From Streptomyces venezuelae (lineage in GTDB: Bacteria > Actinomycetota > Actinomycetes > Streptomycetales > Streptomycetaceae), in assembly GCF_008642275.1 (NCBI RefSeq), contig NZ_CP029189.1, positions 2,092,001 through 2,156,000 on the forward strand: a DNA stretch of 64,000 bases, in the 5' to 3' direction. Made by a program: the position numbers and the translations under genes. Positions 8,512 through 19,514 of this stretch are shown here, one piece after another (the first letter of the stretch is position 1; every line of letters begins with the position of its first letter). The notes beneath the pieces were generated by a model. The model made no database searches. It was not told the origin of the DNA and was given only the letters and a program-made list of their open reading frames with translations.

Positions 8512-10308
8512 TTGCGCGAGTTCAGCCTTCCGGCCCTGTACGAGGTCCCGTCGGACGGGAACCTGACGGATCTCATCCGCCGCAACGCCGCTCAGCATCC
8601 AGACACCGCCGTCATGAGCCGCAAGGTCGACGGCCGGTGGCAGGACGTGACCGCGACGGAGTTCCTCGCCGAGGTCCGCGCCGCGGCCAAGGGCCTCATC
8701 GCGGCCGGCGTCCGGCCCGGGGACCGGGTCGCCCTCATCTCCCGCACCCGCTACGAGTGGGTGCTGTTCGACTTCGCGATCTGGAGCGCGGGCGGTGTCA
8801 CCGTCCCCGTGTACGAGACCAGCTCGCCCGAGCAGATCCAGTGGATCCTCGGTGACTCCGGTGCCGTCGGCGTCATCGTGGAGAGCCCGGCGCACAGCGC
8901 CGCCGTGGCCTCGCTGCGCGACCGGCTGCCGGAGCTGCGCGAGGTCTGGGAGATCGAGCAGGGGGCGCTGGACACGCTGAAGGCCGCGGGCGCGGCCGTC
9001 ACCGACGCCGAGGTCGAGGAGCGCAGCAGCCTCGCGAACGCCGACGACCCGGCCACCATCGTCTACACCTCGGGCACCACCGGCCGCCCCAAGGGCTGCG
9101 TGCTGAGCCACCGCAACTTCTTCGCGGAGTGCGGCAACGCGGTGGAGCGCCTGAGTCCGCTGTTCAAGACCGGCGAGTGCTCGGTGCTGCTGTTCCTGCC
9201 GGCCGCGCACGTCTTCGGGCGCCTGGTGGAGGTGGCGGCCGTACTGGCGCCGATCCGCCTGGGCTGCGTACCGGACATCAAGAACCTCACCGACGAGCTG
9301 CAGTCCTTCCGCCCCACGCTGATCCTCGGCGTCCCGCGCGTCTTCGAGAAGGTCTACAACTCGGCGCGCGCCAAGGCGCAGGCCGAGGGCAAGGGGAAGA
9401 TCTTCGACGCGGCGGCCGACACGGCCATCGCCTACAGCCGTGCGCTGGACACCCCGCGCGGCCCGTCGTTCGGGCTCAAGCTCAAGCACAAGATCTTCTC
9501 GAAGCTGGTCTACAGCAAGCTGCACGCGGTCCTCGGCGGCCGCGGCGAGTACGCGATCTCCGGCGGTGCCCCGCTGGGCGAGCGGCTCGGCCACTTCTTC
9601 CGGGGCATCGGTTTCACGGTCCTGGAGGGCTACGGCCTGACCGAGTCCTGTGCGGCGACCACCTTCAACCCGTGGGACAAGCAGAAGATCGGTACGGTCG
9701 GCCAGCCCATGCCGGGCTCCGTGGTGCGCATCGCGGACGACGGCGAGGTACTGCTGCACGGCGAGCAGATCTTCACGGGCTACTGGAAGAACGAGACGGC
9801 GACCGCCGAGGCGCTGACCGACGGCTGGTTCCACACCGGCGACGTCGGCACCCTCGACGAGGACGGCTATCTCACGATCACCGGCCGCAAGAAGGAGCTC
9901 ATCGTCACGGCGGGCGGCAAGAACGTGGCCCCCGCGGTGATCGAGGACCGGATCCGGGCGCACGCGCTGGTCGCGGAGTGCATGGTGGTCGGTGACGCCC
10001 GGCCCTTCGTGGCGGCGCTGGTCACGATCGACGAGGAGTTCCTCGGCCGGTGGGCCGCGGAGAACGGCAAGCCGGCCGGGGTGACGGCGGCGGAGCTGCG
10101 TGAGGACGCGGACCTCATCGCCGCCGTCCAGAAGGCGGTCGACGACGGCAATGCGGCGGTCTCCAAGGCGGAATCGGTGCGGAAATTCCGCATTCTTCCC
10201 TCCCAGTTCACGGAGGAGTCGGGTCACATCACGCCGTCGCTGAAGCTGAAGCGCAATGTGGTGGCCAAGGACTTCGCGGACGAGATCGAGGCGCTCTACC
10301 GCGGCTAG
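8512..10308 (+). CDS. Long-chain fatty-acid--CoA ligase (AMP-dependent synthetase)
   Basis: 598-residue adenylate-forming enzyme that activates long-chain fatty acids to acyl-CoA via acyl-AMP. The A3 motif YTSGTTGRPKGC, A5-like GYGLTES, A7 WFHTGDVG and A8/A10 region TGRKKELIVTAGGKNVAP with its catalytic Lys are all intact. Length fits FadD15-type ligases. A TTG start at 8512 is chosen because AGAGGAG (8497-8503) is eight bases away; the longer frame from GTG 8455 lacks an RBS and adds 19 residues of unlikely composition. It ends only 9 nt before the convergent cholesterol oxidase gene. Confidence 0.9.
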   Translation: MREFSLPALYEVPSDGNLTDLIRRNAAQHPDTAVMSRKVDGRWQDVTATEFLAEVRAAAKGLIAAGVRPGDRVALISRTRYEWVLFDFAIWSAGGVTVPVYETSSPEQIQWILGDSGAVGVIVESPAHSAAVASLRDRLPELREVWEIEQGALDTLKAAGAAVTDAEVEERSSLANADDPATIVYTSGTTGRPKGCVLSHRNFFAECGNAVERLSPLFKTGECSVLLFLPAAHVFGRLVEVAAVLAPIRLGCVPDIKNLTDELQSFRPTLILGVPRVFEKVYNSARAKAQAEGKGKIFDAAADTAIAYSRALDTPRGPSFGLKLKHKIFSKLVYSKLHAVLGGRGEYAISGGAPLGERLGHFFRGIGFTVLEGYGLTESCAATTFNPWDKQKIGTVGQPMPGSVVRIADDGEVLLHGEQIFTGYWKNETATAEALTDGWFHTGDVGTLDEDGYLTITGRKKELIVTAGGKNVAPAVIEDRIRAHALVAECMVVGDARPFVAALVTIDEEFLGRWAAENGKPAGVTAAELREDADLIAAVQKAVDDGNAAVSKAESVRKFRILPSQFTEESGHITPSLKLKRNVVAKDFADEIEALYRG

Positions 10309-10317
10309 ACCGGGGCG

Positions 10318-12000
<1,683 letters not shown>

Positions 12001-12039
12001 TCAGACGTGGCTGCGGAACCGGTCGCCGGCGGCTCCGCC

Positions 12040-12110
12040 GCAAAATCCGGCCTCGCCGGCATTTGAGGCGCGGGGGTCCGGGGGCAGGGCCCCCGGCAGC
12101 GGCGCCGCGC
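12040..12110. repeat. Intergenic palindromic repeat family, copy 2
   Basis: GCCTCGCCGGCATTTGAGGCG is followed by GCGGGGGTCCGGGGGC and GGCAGCGGCGCCGC. This is the same arrangement as at 3056-3150 (about 40 of 60 positions shared by eye). Confidence 0.6.
12078..12096. terminator. Hairpin downstream of the GT4 gene
   Basis: CCGGGGGC at 12078-12085 pairs perfectly with 12089-12096 across a 3-nt loop. It lies 24 nt beyond the stop of the minus-strand glycosyltransferase, within the repeat copy, so it is a plausible transcription terminator. Confidence 0.5.
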
Positions 12111-12119
12111 CCGCAACGG

Positions 12120-13262
12120 CTACAGCAGCTCGCGCAGGCGTTCCGCCAGGAGGTCCCAGCGCCACTTCTCCTCGACCCACGCACGGCCGGCGGCGCCCAT
12201 CCGCGCCCGCAGCTCGGGGTCCTCCAGCAGGGTGACGGTCCGGTCCGCCGCGTCCTCGGCGGAGCCGCCCCGCACGACCCAGCCCGTCTCGCCGTCCAGC
12301 ACCGCGTCCGGCGCCCCGCCCGAGTCGCCCGCGATCACCGGCAGGCCCGTCGCCGAGGCCTCCAGGTAGACGATCCCGAGCCCCTCCACGTCCAGCCCGC
12401 CCCGGCGGGTCCGGCACGGCATGGCGAAGACGTCACCCGCGCCGTAGTGGGCCGCGAGTTCCGACCACGGGACGGCGCCGGTGAAGACGACGGAGTCCGA
12501 TACCCCGGTGGAGACGGCCAGCTTCCGCAGGTCGTCCTCGTAGGGCCCGCCGCCCACGATCAGCAGCACCGCGTCCGGCACCGCCGCCAGGATCCGCGGC
12601 ATCGCCTCGATCAGCGTGTCCTGCCCCTTGCGCGGCACCAGCCGGGACACGCAGACGACCACCGGCCGGTCCGTCAGCCCGAGCCGGGCCCGGACCTCGG
12701 CCCCGCCCGACCCCGGGTGGAAGGTCTTCTCGTCCACCCCCGGCGGAAGTTGCACCATCCGGGCCGCCGCCCGCTCCGTCACCGCCGAGGCGATCCGCGA
12801 GCGCGTGTACTCCCCCAGGTAGGTCAGCGTGTCGGTGCCCTCGCCGATCCGGCGCAGCAACTGCCGCGCGGCCGGCAGCTGGGCCCAGCCCGCCTCGTGC
12901 CCGTGGGTGGTCGCGACGATCCGCCGCGCACCCGCCCGCCGCAGCGCGGGGCCCATCAGCCCGAGCGGGGCCGCCGCGCCGAACCATACGGACTCGCAGC
13001 CGTGTTCGCGCAGCAGGCCCACCGCCCGCCGCGTCACGCGCGGGGTCGGCAGGAGCATCGTCGTGCGGTCGCGGACCACCTGGAACGGCTGCTCCGCGTC
13101 GAAGGCCGCGGTGGCCTCGCGTCCCTCCGCTCCGTGCTTCCAGGTGGAGGCGTAGACGACGATCCGGTCGGGATCCAGCCTCAGCGCCATGTTGTGCAGG
13201 AAGGCCTGGATACCGCCGGGGCGCGGCGGGAAGTCGTTGGTCACGATCAGCGTCTTGTGCAT
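12120..13262 (-). CDS. GT4 glycosyltransferase, PimB-like
   Basis: 380-residue GT-B enzyme. The N-terminal donor/acceptor loop is FPPRPGGIQAF. The C-terminal nucleotide-sugar site has VSRLVPRKGQDTLIEA and the E(x7)E motif in EGLGIVYLEASATGLP. This set resembles the alpha-mannosyltransferase PimB' of actinobacterial phosphatidylinositol mannoside synthesis, but specificity cannot be proven by eye. Cytoplasmic or membrane-associated. The start is ATG 13262, placed by the conserved MHKTLIVTNDFPP opening; the longer upstream frame lies in the neighbouring intergenic/other-gene region. It is preceded on the same strand by a lipoprotein peptidase gene ending 24 nt upstream. Confidence 0.8.
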   Translation of the reverse strand: MHKTLIVTNDFPPRPGGIQAFLHNMALRLDPDRIVVYASTWKHGAEGREATAAFDAEQPFQVVRDRTTMLLPTPRVTRRAVGLLREHGCESVWFGAAAPLGLMGPALRRAGARRIVATTHGHEAGWAQLPAARQLLRRIGEGTDTLTYLGEYTRSRIASAVTERAAARMVQLPPGVDEKTFHPGSGGAEVRARLGLTDRPVVVCVSRLVPRKGQDTLIEAMPRILAAVPDAVLLIVGGGPYEDDLRKLAVSTGVSDSVVFTGAVPWSELAAHYGAGDVFAMPCRTRRGGLDVEGLGIVYLEASATGLPVIAGDSGGAPDAVLDGETGWVVRGGSAEDAADRTVTLLEDPELRARMGAAGRAWVEEKWRWDLLAERLRELL

Positions 13263-13285
13263 CGCTGCCAACGTACCGGACGCCC

Positions 13286-14401
13286 TCAGCGGAACTCCGC
13301 CCGCAGGGCCTCCTGCCAGTCCTTCGTCAAGGCGTCCGGGTCCATTCCGAGGGCGCCCCGCACCGCCGCCGGCCACGGTTCGCGCCCCGCCCTCCGGTAC
13401 AGGTCCACGAGCGCCGCCTCGCCCCATCTGCCCGCGATCAGCCTGCAGGCCAGCCAGGCGCCCTCGTAGGCCCGGGCCAGCGCCTCCGGATCGCCGCCGA
13501 AGGCGAAGTCCTGCGCCCGGGGCAGCTCGCCGGGCACCTCACCCCGCCGCACGGCCCTGGCCAGCGCCGGGGCGGCCTGCTCCGGGGTGGCCGGGGTGCC
13601 GCGGTAGGCGGCCCAGTCCGCGAAGCCCTCGGAGAGCCACTGCGGGGTGGTCTCGGTGGTCGCCGCCCGGGTGGCCACGTGGGTGACCTCGTGGGTCAGG
13701 ACGACCCCGCGGCCCGCGGGGCTGAGCTCCCCCCACCCCTGCGGGTTCACGACGACCCGGTCGGCGGGGGCCGGAGCGGCGCCGACGCGGCCCGTGGTGA
13801 CCGCCCCCATGCCCCGGTACTCGGCGGCCGGACGGCCCAGCAGCTCCGCCATCCGTTCCAGGGACCCGGGGACCAGCACCACGGCCCGGCCCGGCCAGGG
13901 TCCCGGCCAGGCGGCGTCCGCCGCGGGCACCGCCCGGTCGGCCTCCGCCGCGATCTCCGACAGCGTCCCGGCCTGCTGCCCGACGCCCAGCACCAGCGCG
14001 TGGGCCCCGCGGACCACCGCCACCGGACCCTGGTCCCACAGCTGCGGCAGGGCGCCCGGCGCGGGCCGGTCCCCGGTGACGTGCCACCGCCCGCCGTCCC
14101 GGCTCAGGCGCACCTCGCGCGCCGTCCCGGCCGCGGCGGCGTCGTAGCCGCTCAGCCGGTAGCGCAGCTCCGCCCGCGCGGTGGCCGCGGCGCCGTCCCG
14201 CCGGACCGCGGACACCTCGTACGCCCAGCCCTCCAGCGGGATCCCGGAGAGCTCGGCGGGCGGCATCCGCGACCAGTCGGCGACGGCGGCCCGGACGTCC
14301 CGCTCGGCGCCGTCCCGCGGGGCGGGCGCGCCGCATCCGGCGAGCAGCACGCTCAGCAGGAGCGGCAGCACGCGTACGGGGGACCGGCGGACGGGGGGCA
14401 T
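13286..14401 (-). CDS. Lipoprotein zinc metallopeptidase (gluzincin/peptidase MA-like)
   Basis: 371 residues. A signal peptide with lipobox LLAGC (Cys23) indicates a membrane-anchored extracellular protein. The catalytic zinc motif is LTHEVTHVA (His237, Glu238, His241), with a third ligand Glu258 in LSEGFADW, the gluzincin pattern of MA-family peptidases. The stretch before it (about 30-120) looks like an NTF2/SnoaL-type or DUF module used in other secreted lipoproteins; this is weakly supported. It is just upstream of the GT4 gene on the same strand. Targets are unknown. Confidence 0.8.
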   Translation of the reverse strand: MPPVRRSPVRVLPLLLSVLLAGCGAPAPRDGAERDVRAAVADWSRMPPAELSGIPLEGWAYEVSAVRRDGAAATARAELRYRLSGYDAAAAGTAREVRLSRDGGRWHVTGDRPAPGALPQLWDQGPVAVVRGAHALVLGVGQQAGTLSEIAAEADRAVPAADAAWPGPWPGRAVVLVPGSLERMAELLGRPAAEYRGMGAVTTGRVGAAPAPADRVVVNPQGWGELSPAGRGVVLTHEVTHVATRAATTETTPQWLSEGFADWAAYRGTPATPEQAAPALARAVRRGEVPGELPRAQDFAFGGDPEALARAYEGAWLACRLIAGRWGEAALVDLYRRAGREPWPAAVRGALGMDPDALTKDWQEALRAEFR

Positions 14402-14426
14402 CCGTCGATCGTACGCACGGCTGCCG

Positions 14427-15482
14427 TCAGGGGCGGGTCACCGAGGAGACGGGCATCATCCCGACGGGGTCGTAGCGGACCCGGGCCCCGGGATACGGGG
14501 CGTGCACCACCTGGCCGTTGCCGACGTACATGCCGACGTGGCTGGCGTCCGAGCGGTACGTCACCAGGTCGCCCGGGCGGGCCTGCGACAGCGGAACCTG
14601 CCGGCCCGCGTGCCGCTGGGCCTGCGAGGTGCGCGGCAGCGATACCCCGGCCTGCCGGTACGACCAGACCATCAGCCCGGAGCAGTCGAAGCCGCTGGGG
14701 CCCGTGGAGCCCCACACGTACGGGCGGCCGACCGCGGCACGGGCCGCCATCACGGCGGTCTGGGCGCGTCCGGAGGAGGCGCCGAGGGAGGACAGGTCGG
14801 GCAGTCCCTCGGGGCGGCCCCCCGAGCGCGAGGCGCGTTCGTAGTCGGCCCGCTCGCCGGAGGGCATGGCGTTGAGCAGCCGCCGGGCGGCCGCGAGCTT
14901 CGCGGTGACGGAGCGCTTGTGCCGGGCCACGTCGGAACGCAGGGCGTCGAGTTCGGCGAGCTTGCGGGTGGCCTCCTGGCGCTCCTGGCCGAGTTCGCGC
15001 TGCTCCTCGCGGAGTTCGGCGAGCTGCCGGGCCTGGCGGCCGGTCAGCCGGTCGAGGGCGGCGGCCCGCTCCAGGTACGCGTCCGGGTTCTCGGCCAGCA
15101 TCAGCCCGACGGCGGGGTCGATGCCGCCGCTGCGGTACTGGGCCCCGGCGAAGGTGCCGAGGACGCCCCGCAGGGTGTTGATGCGCTCCTGGCCGCGGGC
15201 CACCGCGTCCTGGGCCCGGTTGACCTCGGTCCGGAGCCGGTCGGCCTTCTCGCCCGCCTCGTTGAAGCGCTCGGTGGCCTGCTCGGCCTCCTCGAAGAGT
15301 CGGTCCACCTGGGCGCTGATGCCGGTTCTCGCCCCGCCGCCGGGTTCGTACGGGAGGCCGGGGGCCGCGTTCGCGGGTACGCCCGTCATGGCGACCGCGG
15401 CGGTGGCCGCGGCGGCGGTGAGGACGGTGACCGTCGTGTTCCGGTCGAGGCTGCCGAGCCCGGCCCGGCGATGGGACGCCAC
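14427..15482 (-). CDS. Secreted C40 NlpC/P60 peptidoglycan endopeptidase with coiled coil (1)
   Basis: 351 residues. The N-terminus has a basic stretch (ASHRR), a hydrophobic signal ending in VPANAAPG, then a long Ala/Glu/Arg coiled coil (about 50-210). The C-terminal NlpC/P60 domain is complete: Cys in GFDCSGLMVWSYRQ, His in HVGMYVGN and a third polar residue in VVHAPYPG. It cleaves peptide stems in peptidoglycan, like RipA/CwlO-type hydrolases whose coiled coil is regulatory. GTG 15482 is the start, with GAAGGGAG about eight bases upstream. It is a paralogue of the next gene, with the same layout. Confidence 0.9.
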   Translation of the reverse strand: MASHRRAGLGSLDRNTTVTVLTAAAATAAVAMTGVPANAAPGLPYEPGGGARTGISAQVDRLFEEAEQATERFNEAGEKADRLRTEVNRAQDAVARGQERINTLRGVLGTFAGAQYRSGGIDPAVGLMLAENPDAYLERAAALDRLTGRQARQLAELREEQRELGQERQEATRKLAELDALRSDVARHKRSVTAKLAAARRLLNAMPSGERADYERASRSGGRPEGLPDLSSLGASSGRAQTAVMAARAAVGRPYVWGSTGPSGFDCSGLMVWSYRQAGVSLPRTSQAQRHAGRQVPLSQARPGDLVTYRSDASHVGMYVGNGQVVHAPYPGARVRYDPVGMMPVSSVTRP

Positions 15483-15727
15483 GTGAAACCGCTCCCTTCC
15501 GCTGTGCGGCGCCCGGGTCCGCCCCCCGTGGACGGCCGTGTACCGGGTTCCGCGCTGGCAGACAGTAGCGGCGCGACCACGCACCGGCCAACGACCACCC
15601 GTGGGCGCACATGCCGACGCCCCGCAGGAGACGCAGGTCACCGGCGGGGCGTGTGGTCAGAGGGAGGCGCTGGAATTCGCCCGGATGGGCGGTCTGCGGC
15701 GCGTCCCGGACCGGGGGGCGGAGCGGA

Positions 15728-16756
15728 TCAGCCGACCCGGACGCCGAACTGGAACGGCATGTTGTCCATGGACTCGTACTTGATGCCGCTGCGCGGGTTC
15801 GAGGCGTGCAGCGTCATGTTGTTGCCGGCGTAGAGGCCGACGTGGTGCAGGTCGCCGTAGAAGAAGACGAGGTCACCGGGCTGGAGCTGGCTGCGGCCGA
15901 TGCGGGTGCCGTCGTTCACCTGGGTGAAGGTGGTGCGGCTGATGCTGACGTTGGCCTGCTTGTAGGCCCACTGCGTCAGCCCGGAGCAGTCGTAGACGTT
16001 GGGGCCGGTGCCACCGGACTGGTAGGTGAAGCCCAGCTTCGTCTTGGCGGCTTCGAGGGCGATCGCGGCGCGGCCGGAGCCCTTGACGTTGCCGAGGTCC
16101 ACACGCTGGCTGTCGGCGCGGCTGGCGCGCGTGTCCTCGTCCTTGATCGCCGCGCGCTCCTGCGCGGTGAGGGTGTTGAGGAGGGCCTGGGCCGCGGCGA
16201 GCTTCTCGGTGGAGGCCTTCTTCTTCTCGCCGAGTTCCTTGCGGGTGGCGTCGAGGTCGGCGAGCTTGCCGGCGGCCTCCTGACGCTGCTGCGCGAGGGT
16301 GCGCTGCTTGTCCTGGATCCGCTGGACGGCCTCGACCTGCTTGCCGTTCAGGTGCTCCAGGGAGGAGGCCTTGTCGAGGTAGCTGTCGGGGTCCTCGGAG
16401 AGGAGGAGCGCGAGGGAGGGGTCGATGCCGCCGCCGCGGTACTGGGCGCTGGCCATCGAACCGAGCGTCCTGCGCAGCTCGTTGAGGTCGCCCTGGCCGC
16501 GCGCGACCTGGTCCTGGAGCTGGGCTATCTCCTTCTCCAGCTTGTCCTGGCGCTCCTTGGCCCCGTTGAACTTCTCGGTGGCCTGCTCCGCCTCTTCGTA
16601 GAGCGCGTCGACCTGGCTCTTGACCTCGTCCTTGCTCGGCTTCGCGGGCGCGGCGGAGGCGCTCTGCGCGGTGAGGGCGACGGCCGCGGCCGCGACCGAG
16701 GTGAGCACGGTCACACGAGCGCGGTTCGGCTGCTTGGGTCGACGGTGGGACGCCAC
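15728..16756 (-). CDS. Secreted C40 NlpC/P60 peptidoglycan endopeptidase with coiled coil (2)
   Basis: 342 residues, paralogue of the preceding gene: the same ASHRRPKQPN start, a signal peptide ending near AQSASAAP, a coiled coil from about 45 to 210, and NlpC/P60 at the C-terminus with YDCSGLTQWAYKQ (catalytic Cys), HHVGLYAGN (His) and MTLHASNPRSG. GTG 16756 is preceded by GAAGGAG nine bases away; the longer frame to 16822 lacks that support. The genes face the same way but are separated by 245 nt, so they may have their own promoters. The pair looks like a tandem duplication. Confidence 0.9.
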   Translation of the reverse strand: MASHRRPKQPNRARVTVLTSVAAAAVALTAQSASAAPAKPSKDEVKSQVDALYEEAEQATEKFNGAKERQDKLEKEIAQLQDQVARGQGDLNELRRTLGSMASAQYRGGGIDPSLALLLSEDPDSYLDKASSLEHLNGKQVEAVQRIQDKQRTLAQQRQEAAGKLADLDATRKELGEKKKASTEKLAAAQALLNTLTAQERAAIKDEDTRASRADSQRVDLGNVKGSGRAAIALEAAKTKLGFTYQSGGTGPNVYDCSGLTQWAYKQANVSISRTTFTQVNDGTRIGRSQLQPGDLVFFYGDLHHVGLYAGNNMTLHASNPRSGIKYESMDNMPFQFGVRVG

Positions 16757-16859
16757 GAAGGCGAGCTCCTTCTTCCTGGGAGCCGCCGAAGAAACGCAAC
16801 TCGGCAGCACCTTCGCTGCCACCCCGAATGAGTGATCTACCGCACGAAGGTTTGACCAG

Positions 16860-16889
16860 ACCCTAGTGACCCAGCTGTGATCAGTTCAA
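16860..16889 (-). promoter_or_regulatory. Putative sigma-70 type promoter of the second NlpC/P60 gene
   Basis: On the minus strand, TTGAAC (16884-16889) and TAGGGT (16860-16865) are separated by 18 nt, about 100 nt upstream of GTG 16756. They match housekeeping HrdB-type elements. Inference from sequence only. Confidence 0.4.
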
Positions 16890-17010
16890 ATCCTGCCGGG
16901 AAAAAACTCGCCCTCCGACCAGGTTCTTTACCTACAGCGCACGCTCCGTGCAGCCCACTTGACGGTGCGTCCACCACAAGGTCCACCAATTCGGGCATTG
17001 CGGCAAGGAG

Positions 17011-18372
17011 TTATGAAACGCGCGAAAGCCGCTTCAGCAACAATGCGGACGTGACGGGCCGGGCACCCGCCTTCGCCACCCCGTCGGCGACCTCCCGGTC
17101 CGTGGAGACCACGACCACCGGCCTGCCGGGCGGTTCCGCACGCACCAGCTGGCGGATCAGTTCGTCCGCCGTCACCCCGGCCTTGGAGAACAGCACCCGC
17201 ACCCCGCGCGGCGGCGCGAGCAGCACCGGGGCCGCCAGTTCCGCCCCGTCGAAGACACAGGTCATCTCGGCGCCCGTCTGCGCGGCCAGCATCGACAGCC
17301 CGCCCAGCAGCCGCAGCCGCTGCTTCTCCAGCGGCATCGTCGGATAGCCCGTCTTGGTCACGTTGTAGCCGTCGACCACCAGATGGGCCTGAGGAAGCGC
17401 CAACAACTGGTCCAGCAACGCCGGATCGGTCTCCGAGAGGGCCCGCGCCGCGATGTCCTTCGGCGTCATCCGGCCCGGCTCCACCGCGTCCACGGTGTCG
17501 GCGGGGCGGGTGTTCACCGGCGGCAGCGCCAGCTCGCGGCGCAGCCCCTGCGCCGCGTCCAGCACGGTGTCCAGCAGCAGCCGCAGCCGCATGTCCTCGA
17601 TGCTGCGCCCCTCACGGGTGGCCCGGCGCGAGGTCTCCAGCGCCGTCTCCACCTCCGCCAGACGGGCCTTGAGCCGACGGGTCTCGCTCTCGGCGGCGGC
17701 CACCCGGGCGGCCGCGTCACCACGGATCCCGTCGATCTCCGCATTCACCTTGCGCAGGGCCGCGTCACCCCGCTTGACGTCGCTGAGGGCGCTGCGCAGC
17801 TTGCGCTGAAGCGATTCCGCTTCCTTGCGGGCGGCGTCCAGTTCGCCCCGGACCTGCTCCCCGCCCGTGCGCTGCAGCTCCCGCGCGTGGGCCAGTTCCT
17901 CGCGCAGCCGCTCCAGCTCGCGCCGGGTCTCCTCGCCGACCCGCTCGGCGTCGGCGCGCTGCGCCTCCTCGCCCGCGGCGGCCACCAGCTTGACCCAGCC
18001 GGCCGGCCGCAGGACGAAGGCGGCGGCGGCCACGTCCAGCGGATCCGCGGCGGCCGGAGGCGCGCCTGCCTCCAGCGCCGCGGCCAGATCGGCCTGCGCC
18101 TCGCGCACCTTCTCGGCGACCCTGCTGCGGAACACGGCGTCGGTCTCGACCGCCGCGGCCATGGCGTTGCCCGCGAACTTGGCCCGCCGGGTCGGGGTGA
18201 ACCGGGCGTACTGGCGCAGCTGCGCCGGGAGGTCCGCGACCGTCAGTCCGCCGAAGGCGTCCGAGACGAGCGCGACGACCCGGCGCCGCACGCCTTCCGG
18301 CAGCGGGTGGTCGAGCGCCTCGGCGGCGTCGCCGGCCGCGTCGGCCGGCTCAGCGCCGCTTGCTGGCTCCAC
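17011..18372 (-). CDS. NYN/YacP-domain RNA-binding nuclease-like protein with coiled coil
   Basis: 453 residues. Residues about 1-150 are an Ala-rich helical domain, and about 150-260 a Glu/Arg coiled coil. The C-terminal 160 residues are a NYN (PIN-like) nuclease domain. Acidic residues of the expected metal site are seen in LVVDGYNVTKTGYP (Asp), TCVFDGAE (Asp) and VVVSTDREVADG (Asp), as in YacP/Rae1-type ribonucleases. Family members act on RNA or ribosome-associated mRNA; this one is uncharacterised. The GTG start at 18372 is preceded by GGGGTGACGG. A zinc-ribbon gene lies immediately upstream on the same strand. Confidence 0.85.
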   Translation of the reverse strand: MEPASGAEPADAAGDAAEALDHPLPEGVRRRVVALVSDAFGGLTVADLPAQLRQYARFTPTRRAKFAGNAMAAAVETDAVFRSRVAEKVREAQADLAAALEAGAPPAAADPLDVAAAAFVLRPAGWVKLVAAAGEEAQRADAERVGEETRRELERLREELAHARELQRTGGEQVRGELDAARKEAESLQRKLRSALSDVKRGDAALRKVNAEIDGIRGDAAARVAAAESETRRLKARLAEVETALETSRRATREGRSIEDMRLRLLLDTVLDAAQGLRRELALPPVNTRPADTVDAVEPGRMTPKDIAARALSETDPALLDQLLALPQAHLVVDGYNVTKTGYPTMPLEKQRLRLLGGLSMLAAQTGAEMTCVFDGAELAAPVLLAPPRGVRVLFSKAGVTADELIRQLVRAEPPGRPVVVVSTDREVADGVAKAGARPVTSALLLKRLSRVS

Positions 18373-18415
18373 AATCCGTCACCCCTACCGTGATCTTCCT
18401 GTGGGTGCGCCTCCG

Positions 18416-18655
18416 TCAGGAGTCCGCGCCCGGCCTGTCCACGAGCTCGATCTGGTCCACCGCGTTGCACCAGCGGCAGCGGACCGACTCGATGGTCTCA
18501 TTGACCACCTCGCGCTCCTCGACCTTGGGCTCCCCGGCGAGGTCCAGGTGGACGTACTCCACGACCTTCGACGAACGGGTCACGTCGAAGCGCGTGAGAT
18601 TGCCGCACAGGGTGCAGCGCCACCGGGTGGTGTCGGTCGGCAGGGGAACCGTCAT
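18416..18655 (-). CDS. Small zinc-ribbon-like protein
   Basis: 79 residues with two CxxC pairs, CTLC at residues 14-17 and CRWC at about 60-63, consistent with one four-cysteine zinc ribbon, plus the intervening acidic strand segment KVVEYVHLDLAG. AAGGAGAG is nine bases before ATG 18655. It sits 43 nt upstream of the NYN-domain gene on the same strand and is probably co-transcribed. The family is known only as a Streptomyces hypothetical; the zinc ribbon and the RNA-related neighbour suggest nucleic-acid or protein binding, but this is inference. Confidence 0.8.
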   Translation of the reverse strand: MTVPLPTDTTRWRCTLCGNLTRFDVTRSSKVVEYVHLDLAGEPKVEEREVVNETIESVRCRWCNAVDQIELVDRPGADS

Positions 18656-18779
18656 CAGGCCGCTCTCTCCTTCGTAGCTGATTCAATTAAAGCCGCCCGC
18701 GCCGCCGTATGCGTCGTCCTGCGGACCGCAGCTCGTAACCCTACGGCCTGCCACCGCTTCAGGTGGGTCCCCTTGCGTC

Positions 18780-19514
18780 ATGCTCTGTCACATGATCGTA
18801 AGGTGGCTGGCCGTCCGCGAGGCCGCCCGGGGACCGGTGGTCACCCATGCGCTGATCGCGGGCTGCGCCGTGGTGTTCGTGCTCGGCCCGGCCTCGGGAC
18901 TCAACCCGGCCTACGGGACGGGGGAAGAGCTGCTGTCCGCCGGAACGGCCTACTTCCGGCGCTGGGGCGTGGTCCCCGACGAGCTCTTCACGGGCGGCCC
19001 GCGCGCCTGGCTGACCCCGCTGACCGCGCTGTTCGTGCACGGCAGCTGGCTTCATCTGCTCGGGAACATGCTCTTCCTGTACGTTTTCGGCGCGATGGCG
19101 GAGGAACGGATGGGCCGCCCGGCCTTCCTCGTCTTCTACCTCTGTACGGGGTACCTGGCGATGGCGGCGTACGCGGCGGCCAACGCGGGCTCCCCGCAGA
19201 CGCTCGTCGGGGCCTCCGGCGCCATCTCGGCCGTGCTGGGCGCGTTCCTCTTCCTGCTGCCGCGCGCCAGGGTGACGAGCCTGTTCCCGTTCCTCTTCTT
19301 CCTGCCGCTGCGGTTCCCGGCGTGGATCGTGCTGCTGTTCTGGTTCGCCCTCCAGTGGGTGGCCGCGCAGCGGGCCGGAAGCGGGCCGGGAGTCGCCTAT
19401 CTGGCCCATCTGGTGGGCTTCTCGCTCGGGTTCCTCTACGCGTGGGCCCGCTATCGGGGTACGACTAGAGTGAGGCGACCAGCGACGGCCACCGAGGGAG
19501 ACAGCCAGCCGTGA
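18780..19514 (+). CDS. Rhomboid-family intramembrane serine protease
   Basis: 244-residue polytopic membrane protein with about six TM helices. The rhomboid signature is complete: HGSWLHLLGNMLF (HxxxxHxxxN in TM2), the catalytic Ser in LVGASGAISAV (GxSG) and the catalytic His in AHLVGFSLGFLY. It cleaves TM segments of unknown client proteins. The start is either ATG 18780 or ATG 18792; neither has a strong RBS, and AGGTGGG 12 bases upstream slightly favours 18780. It overlaps the following RAM-domain gene by 4 nt (GTGA). Confidence 0.9.
   Translation: MLCHMIVRWLAVREAARGPVVTHALIAGCAVVFVLGPASGLNPAYGTGEELLSAGTAYFRRWGVVPDELFTGGPRAWLTPLTALFVHGSWLHLLGNMLFLYVFGAMAEERMGRPAFLVFYLCTGYLAMAAYAAANAGSPQTLVGASGAISAVLGAFLFLLPRARVTSLFPFLFFLPLRFPAWIVLLFWFALQWVAAQRAGSGPGVAYLAHLVGFSLGFLYAWARYRGTTRVRRPATATEGDSQP

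Noticed and set aside
15483..15727. ydaO-type (c-di-AMP) riboswitch upstream of the NlpC/P60 genes
   Set aside because: Cell-wall hydrolase genes of Streptomyces often carry one, but its conserved blocks were not found here or in 16757-17010.
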